Below are positions 58,101 through 64,000 of a DNA stretch of 64,000 nt, piece after piece. The position numbers and the translations under genes are program-made. Numbering within the stretch: the stretch's first letter is position 1; each line of letters begins with the position of its first letter. Source of the DNA: Branchiostoma floridae (taxonomy: Eukaryota > Chordata > Leptocardii > Amphioxiformes > Branchiostomatidae); NCBI RefSeq assembly GCF_000003815.2, contig NC_049996.1:18452968-18516967 (forward strand), written 5' to 3'. Below the pieces are notes generated by a model. The model did no database searches. It was not told the DNA's origin and saw only the letters and a program-made list of their open reading frames with translations.

Positions 58101-59650
58101 GTTCCACTCTCAGGTACGTGTCCACATCCCCCTCGATATGGTCACACGGGTTCCCTCCGAACATCTCGTCTGACGGTTCTAGGATACAGCTTCCCGGGGC
58201 ACGGGTGCAGCGGTCCATAACTCTTGTTATGACGTCATTTTTGCTCAGCCAATTACAAGCCACACAGCCCCCCTCTCTCTCTGTACATCCTGACAGCTTG
58301 CACGCCCAGTCCTGTCCGTACGCGGCACGAACGATCAAGAGTTGCTGAAAGTCCGGTCGGGGACACCGTATGGTTTTCTTGTCGTCCTTGCAGATGTACG
58401 TTATGTCTGTGTGGAGAGAAGTATCTGCATAATGAATGTATAGTTGCGACTCACAAATAAAAAGCAAACATCAGACTAGCAACAAATGTAGACAATGCAT
58501 TTCAAATGAGATACCATCTATATCTTAAATTAAGAACAGTCGTAAAATTCTGCAAAAACAGACAAGAACAGCATTATCTAACTAGCAACATTGCTGAACA
58601 CTAATTAGGTATTGCTGAAAATTCACAAACCTGCACAACTAAAGTGTGCTTTCGTGTCCAGCACAAATTCTCCTTCATCGCTGTCCCAGATCTCAAAGGT
58701 GCCGGTTATGTCTTCAAGATATAAGCTGGAGTCTCTCACACGGAAACGATTTCTATTTTCAATATGCCAATAGTCTTCATCGAAAAACACCGGTGCTTTG
58801 GTCTCATCGTTTCTGTATTCAGGTCGAGTCCCAGGTGTAGCCGGACTGGTCATGCTGTATGTACTAACCAATAGTTGTGGTGGATATAGACTAGCGGACC
58901 CAAACAGACGGACAGTCGGACAACCTGTACAGATAAAACAGCCACTGTTATTGTTTTCCTTTCATTAAGACAACAAAGGACAGCAGTGTACAATACAGAA
59001 ACAACAACAGTGCATGGCGTGTGTGTGCGTGTGTGTGTGTGTGGTGTGTTGATGACACCCCGTACAGTTTTCCAGCTTCCAGAGTTGGTATTGTGTAACC
59101 TGAGTTTTTCATACGTCATCTGTATCTAAAAATATAACACTTGGCAAAGCATGACAGTATTTAAAATATGTCCATAGAATATATGTTATTTTCTTGAAGC
59201 GTACTTGGGAGCAAGGAGTGTGCGATATCATTCAACCAGGTTGCAAATATTTTTGCAGTCGATAATTATGTGTGAGATAGTTTGTTCTTATGAATAAAGG
59301 GACACGGGTCAGACTCTTTTACATATACTGTTATGACAGTCCGAATCAGCAGCATCACCATTTAATATCACAAAGCAGCGACGTTTTAAAGACGGACATA
59401 TATAAACCCTTCTCCTACGCAGAGACATCCAACGGCAAACTTCCTCTTGTCTGTAAGGCAGTTTGCCGTTGGATATCTATGCGTAGGAGAATGATATAAA
59501 CGTACTGAATTGAAAGGAGGAAGTACCTTTACTTCCTCAAAAGTGAAAGCACGACATGAACTTACCGGCCTGTGCGTTCGTAGGAAGACTAGTCAGAATG
59601 ACTAAACACAGCGCGCCCAACGTCACTGTACGAACGGCCCCTGGCTCCAT
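55131..59650 (-). CDS. Single-pass receptor: unnamed module, SUEL lectin, WSC, CUB, sushi-like, TM, tyrosine-rich tail
   Basis: Eight exons on the minus strand: 59650-59566, 58924-58631, 58406-58086, 57874-57596, 57156-56830, 56707-56531, 56036-55919, 55503-55131; 657 aa. Exon 1 encodes a signal peptide (MEPGAVRT..., 28 aa). Then one module per exon, all phase 1-1: 29-126 unnamed (RPEY, YWHI, FEIWD, SCA pattern); 127-233 SUEL/galactose-binding lectin (AYGQ, NPCD, YLRVEHRC); 234-326 WSC (GCYQD, RCGN, CGGDQFQFCGG); 327-435 CUB (CGGDL, SPDFPGPYP, FILRYE); 436-494 sushi-like (ITC, CQKNGTF, PYC). TM about 506-528 followed by KRRRR. Tail carries YDMV, YEMV, YQAL, YTSL, YLEL and two YEN motifs. WSC followed by CUB recalls Kremen, but a lectin module replaces the kringle. 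Ligand unknown; glycan binding is inferred. AATAAA on this strand at 54911-54906. Exon structure is secure by phase; function is not. Confidence 0.88.
59410..59491 (+). mobile_element. Short fold-back relative of the same family
   Basis: TTCTCCTACGCAGAGACATC paired with GATATCTATGCGTAGGAGAA; CCAACGGCAAACT pairs with AGTTTGCCGTTGG. Nearly all stem. In the first intron of the minus-strand receptor. Confidence 0.8.
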
Positions 59651-60637
59651 AGTCGATAAGATTCGATACTGTTGTCGTTTGTCAGTCACTGTGGTTTGTT
59701 GCGAACGTAAACCGTTACAAATGATACAGTTTGACAGAAAACTTGTCGATGGGTACTTTTCTCGGCGGTTACCCTCTCACGGAAACCTTCCTGGTTGTCC
59801 CGCTGATATGTCAATCACGACGAGGTGGCCAGGCTCCAACTCCCGACTACCTCCGACGTTCCTACTTTGTCAGTTCAGAGTTGGGTCTACCAAACGGAAA
59901 TCTAACCGTGTGGAGAGTTCATGACTTCGCCGTAAACTTGTGGTTTAACTTCCGTGTAAACCGGAAATACGTCACAGTGTCACTGTGGCACGAGTTTGCT
60001 TTTCCGGTTTACACTTAAACCATGGTAAACATCATGTCACCGGGTATTTGACCTTCAAGTCGCATATGGGTGTACAAATGAATACTGTTGACATCATAAT
60101 ATAGACACAATTTAAAGGGATTGACGTTTTATTACAAATGTAGACTTTTTTCTCTAAGTGTTGCTTGTAAATTGAGTCCGCTGAGGGCAAAGGTCAATAA
60201 TACACACCTGTACAGTTTTTATCCAGTGTAAGACTTGTAGAAGGCCTATTCTTGTAGAATGTAAGAGATATTTTATATTGATAAGATAGTGCAGGGTGTA
60301 GATTGTCAAATTTGTTTTCAACAAGATTTTGGTTCATTTTGCAGACCCCTAGCTGGAAGTGGTTAGTCCCGAAATTGACGTCATCAGAAACGGCGCGAGA
60401 CATCGTCTGAAATGGCGAAATCATTCAGTAAACGACTTTTTGGAGACTTAAGATAGCTGGCTACTGTGTGTGGTGAGTTTCTATGATCTGGAAGCTTGAC
60501 GGATGAGATTATGACACGCTGAACTTGCCTATCTTTCCATCATTACATGATTTCCGTTGTTTTTAACTAGCTTAGTGATGATGACTGTAGTGTGAGAAAG
60601 AAACACTAACTTATGAACATCTGTCTAGTTTGGTAGT

Positions 60638-60940
60638 TCGGTAGCGCGCGTAGTCCAGCGGTTAGCGGCCTTGCCTCTGGAACTAGAAGCCGTGGGTTCG
60701 ATCCCGGCTGTGTCGCTCACCCGACATGCACGCTACCGGTAAGGGTTGCAGTCCTTTAATATGACGGGACGTTAAGCCGTGGTCCACTGTTCATTATGCT
60801 TGTCGTAAAGAGCTAGGGGAATTTCCCCTGTACAATGAACCTGTAAATACTGTACATAGCACCTGCCCTCTCTGTCACGACCAGTGGAAGATAAGCTCTT
60901 CAGTGAGCTAAAACTGGTTCGAGATCACTTTCACTTTCAC
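60638..60940 (+). mobile_element. tRNA-derived SINE with 9-bp TSD
   Basis: A box TAGTCCAGCGG (60651-60661) and B box GGTTCGATCC (60695-60704) in tRNA spacing, a long non-tRNA body, and a (TTTCAC)n tail. Flanked by TTTGGTAGT at 60629-60637 and 60941-60949. Confidence 0.88.
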
Positions 60941-61611
60941 TTTGGTAGTGAATGAGGACAACAGCAACAGAAGTGGTTGTTTCATGTTTATAATTTCCCA
61001 AGTGCACACTGAGAAATACCGCGCAGTAAACATCTGTCCTTAAAATGCTGCCACCAGAGATTCTATACAAATTGTTTCTTACTTTACAACATTCAGGTTT
61101 CAGACCGGGGGCACAGAGACAGGCAATAGGCAGCGATTCTCACAATCTCATTGCATTAACAACGATATGAAGACGATCAGAATATCAACAAAGGTAATAG
61201 CAGAGTCACCACATGCATATACGGTATATGAAATAAAATCTTGTAAAATCAGCAATGTACATGAAACCATTTCTGCAAAACTGGGGTAGCCATGTTGGCG
61301 GCACTCAACTGTCTATGGAAGATATACTGCAGAATGGTAACTTGTAGGCGAATTTGAATAATACACCGTTTTCACGTATACATACGCATATACTTTAAAT
61401 GGTTGGATAAAAGTATTTCAACGAAGACCGAGATAGATAGATATATGTACAGAGAATTATCAATTTCGTGGTGTGTATGATACATCGTATTGTGTAAGGT
61501 TTAAGTTCAAAAGTTAGCCACAGCACACGCATATAGTACAAACCACTGACCCAATCCAAATGTAGATACACACATCACAATCTCAATGATGTGGTGTACA
61601 CCACTCTTATA

Positions 61612-61631
61612 ATATATATATATATATATAT
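61612..61631 (+). repeat. (TA)n microsatellite
   Basis: About ten TA units in gene-free sequence. Confidence 0.9.
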
Positions 61632-63698
61632 ACTAACAACAGATGAAAAATGACAAACTGAACGACTCGTGGATACAAAGATTATGTAGGTATAACAGTT
61701 TTAAATTATTCTCTCGGCGATTGTTCCTATCTCTTGCAAATAGTATCATGTATAAACATACGTACAAGAAGTATACGTATATTTCGTTCGCGTCCTATCG
61801 GATCTCGCTTTTGTAAAAGATGAACAGTGTCAGCGCATTGAAAATAGTGCGCTGCATTTTTCGTTTTTCAGTCTTCATTAAAACTTAAAGCACGCTTACG
61901 TTTGCCAGTGTTAGTCCACTGCGCCAGCCGCATCTATACTTATAGTTCCCAAGAAAATAGACATTTTATGTGTGGCGTTATTATTAAAATCCATTTCACA
62001 ACAAACGTTAACGTTTTCCTGATATAGCCTTCTCGGTTTACAAATGCATAGCACTGTTCTTTCACCCATCAAAATTCTCATATACCACAGCAAAGATGTA
62101 CAACTGTATTTGATGCAGTACCGTAAACTACACTAGACTTAACTAACGTTACACATTTGTCATTTCCAATGATGCAAACTTGGATAGTAATGATATCTTT
62201 GAGAACTCTCACTGAGTGACCGTTACAGCCATGGATCGCACGCAACAAGCACGACCACGTTTTGGTTGCACATGGTCTTGCCACAAGTTTCCAGATGTGA
62301 AACATCGTTTTGATAGCCTATCAGCGTCCGGAATCCCGTCAATGTCACGTAGAACTGCAGACGACAAACTTTTAATACCCAAGATGGCGACGTAAACAAA
62401 ATCACGTGACACGTGACGTCATATGCAAATCATCCCTTTTTCTTACCACTTCTGGAAACCATGCGCTGCCGCTTTAAATTTCTGCGGATGTCGTACAAAA
62501 ATGTCCGTGCATTTGATACAAACATCGATTCCATATACAAAGTTGTGGCCTATGCAGAGCCTTGCTTGATTACGGCTTATACAATATACCTTGGGGAGTC
62601 TCTGCCAAATCGAGCGGAGATATCCAATTTCGTGGTCATGGCGTCTAACTAACTATCAGCCAATCAGAGCTTTCTGTAAGTAAATCCGATCCTCTCATTG
62701 GCTGACAAGTTGTTAGAGGCCACGCCCACAAAAGTGGAAACCTCTGCCCGGTCTACCAGTAGTATATTGTATAGTTTTGGACTAGGCTCTGCCTAGGAGA
62801 AATGGTTGTACAAAATTCATTGCATACTCTCACGTTCCAGTATCTCAAACCACTACAAAAATGTATGTGTACATAAAGCCAACAATCACACGTAGTGAAC
62901 TCGATATCATATTTGCATTTGACTTGTACAATACGTCCAAGTTGTAACAGCGACACGTTGTTTACAGTATCTGTTACATGTACAAGGGCACGAGCGAGGC
63001 ATGGTTTGGTATGGTGAAATTTCCCATTGAGATTCCATGATGACAAGCACATATATAACGTTATATACATTGGAAGGATATTGTATACGTACAATTTTTA
63101 ACATGGGTAGAAACTCTCTTACAAAGCTTAATGTTTATACGACGAAGGAAGTACATATCGGACATACATAACAATAACAACACCATATTATGCATTATCA
63201 TATTAGGCTCCATATTTTAAAAGGTTTCTTAAAGCAGAGCTTTTTAATTACTTAACAAAGACGATAATACTAAAAAATCTCCCTCAGCCTGGCATAGAAT
63301 TCCCTGCTCTTTCTGTCCGTGTTTTGATGCACTTTATGTAGTAAACATGGATTTGATGTTTGCATACAATGATAGAAAATCTAAAATTAAGCTACTTCTT
63401 CTCTGTGACCATAACGACGTTGAAGAACAGAAAACCTCATTCGGAACTAGTAAATGACGTATTTTGACGTATTTCAGCTTTAGGCGACATATTGTGCCTT
63501 CTATCAGACAATGCTATTCAATGATATCATGTTTAACCCTGCACCTCAAGAGAGAGAGAGATTTTCAATTTCTGACTGATTGACAGACAGTTACATCACA
63601 CGCAAAAAGACTGAGCGATAAGGTCCATCTCCAAGAAGGAATTTTCTAGAATCTGTGTGCTTCAAAACACGACTTTTTCTGGCGCAGGGATGGCTTGG

Positions 63699-63722
63699 TG
63701 GTGATGATGATGATGATGATGA
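63699..63722 (+). repeat. (GAT)n microsatellite
   Basis: About eight trinucleotide units. Confidence 0.9.
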
Positions 63723-64000
63723 ATATGTTCAGTGCTGAACTCATCTAAATGTCTTAGATTCCAGTATCAAGACCCAGAGTTATACTGTCAGCAGAGAAAG
63801 TTTAGGTGTGACCTCAGGAACACTACGATTTGATTCGGACCCAAAACATTTTTTTTCACACTTGACTTCATAAGGAGGTTCACAATTCTAAGTACGTTTG
63901 CGCAGAGAAATATATTATAGGTAATATGCCAAATGATACACAAAACACGTCTGGACATTGTTACGAAAACTGAAACAATGAGTGAGACCTGACTTGTTTA

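Larger units (their letters stand above)
59651..64000. other. Upstream flank of the minus-strand receptor; no gene seen
   Basis: Its promoter should lie just above 59650, but no clear TATA box was found. Apart from the SINE at 60638, microsatellites, and a possible TIR element at about 62550-62798 (TATGCAGAGCC and GGCTCTGCCTA ends), nothing could be assigned. Confidence 0.4.

Noticed and set aside
60651-60720. tRNA gene
   Set aside because: A and B boxes are good, but the acceptor stem does not pair, and a long body with tail and target duplication shows a SINE.
62413-62652. 79-aa open frame
   Set aside because: No recognisable domain; part lies in a probable TIR element.

Overview
The window looks like nuclear DNA of a cephalochordate (amphioxus, Branchiostoma-like). 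Small exons with GT-AG introns are scattered among dense short repeats: terminal-inverted-repeat (TIR) elements, tRNA-derived SINEs, LINE 3' ends and long minisatellites. The proteins are most like deuterostome/vertebrate families. Species is an inference; no alignment could be run. Splice sites were chosen by eye from reading frame, phase and protein family.

Layout. (1) 3159-8974, + strand: a six-exon dimethylarginine dimethylaminohydrolase (DDAH) gene, 272 aa, complete. (2) 8975-19170: no gene recognised; repeats and a 2.8-kb minisatellite (16261-19076). (3) 19518-42962, + strand: an eleven-exon MGAT5 gene (N-glycan beta-1,6-GlcNAc-transferase V), 742 aa against 741 in human as I recall it. 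Five of its exons (2, 5, 8, 9, 11) have partial tandem copies of their edges beside them, and four extra copies of the C-terminal coding end follow the stop codon. (4) 42963-50460: no gene; repeats, a LINE end and a second minisatellite (48601-50187). (5) 50464-53313, + strand: an intronless receptor tyrosine kinase (cadherin-like, EGF, Ig, EGF, TM, kinase) with one in-frame TAG inside the kinase domain. (6) 55131-59650, - strand: an eight-exon, 657-aa membrane receptor (signal peptide, unnamed module, SUEL lectin, WSC, CUB, sushi-like, TM, tyrosine-rich tail), built from phase-1 module exons. (7) 59651-64000: no gene recognised; a tRNA-derived SINE and simple repeats.

The genes form no operon or shared pathway. 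DDAH is a cytosolic regulator of nitric oxide inhibitors, MGAT5 is a Golgi enzyme, and the last two are cell-surface proteins. What links the region is its instability: three minisatellites with periods near 56, 47 and 61 bp sit in or beside copies of one dispersed element, and the MGAT5 gene between them is full of tandemly copied exon edges. The other strong signal is DDAH intron 1, which has the form of a retroposed, polyadenylated insertion flanked by a 12-bp target duplication, with the intron boundaries exactly at the insertion.
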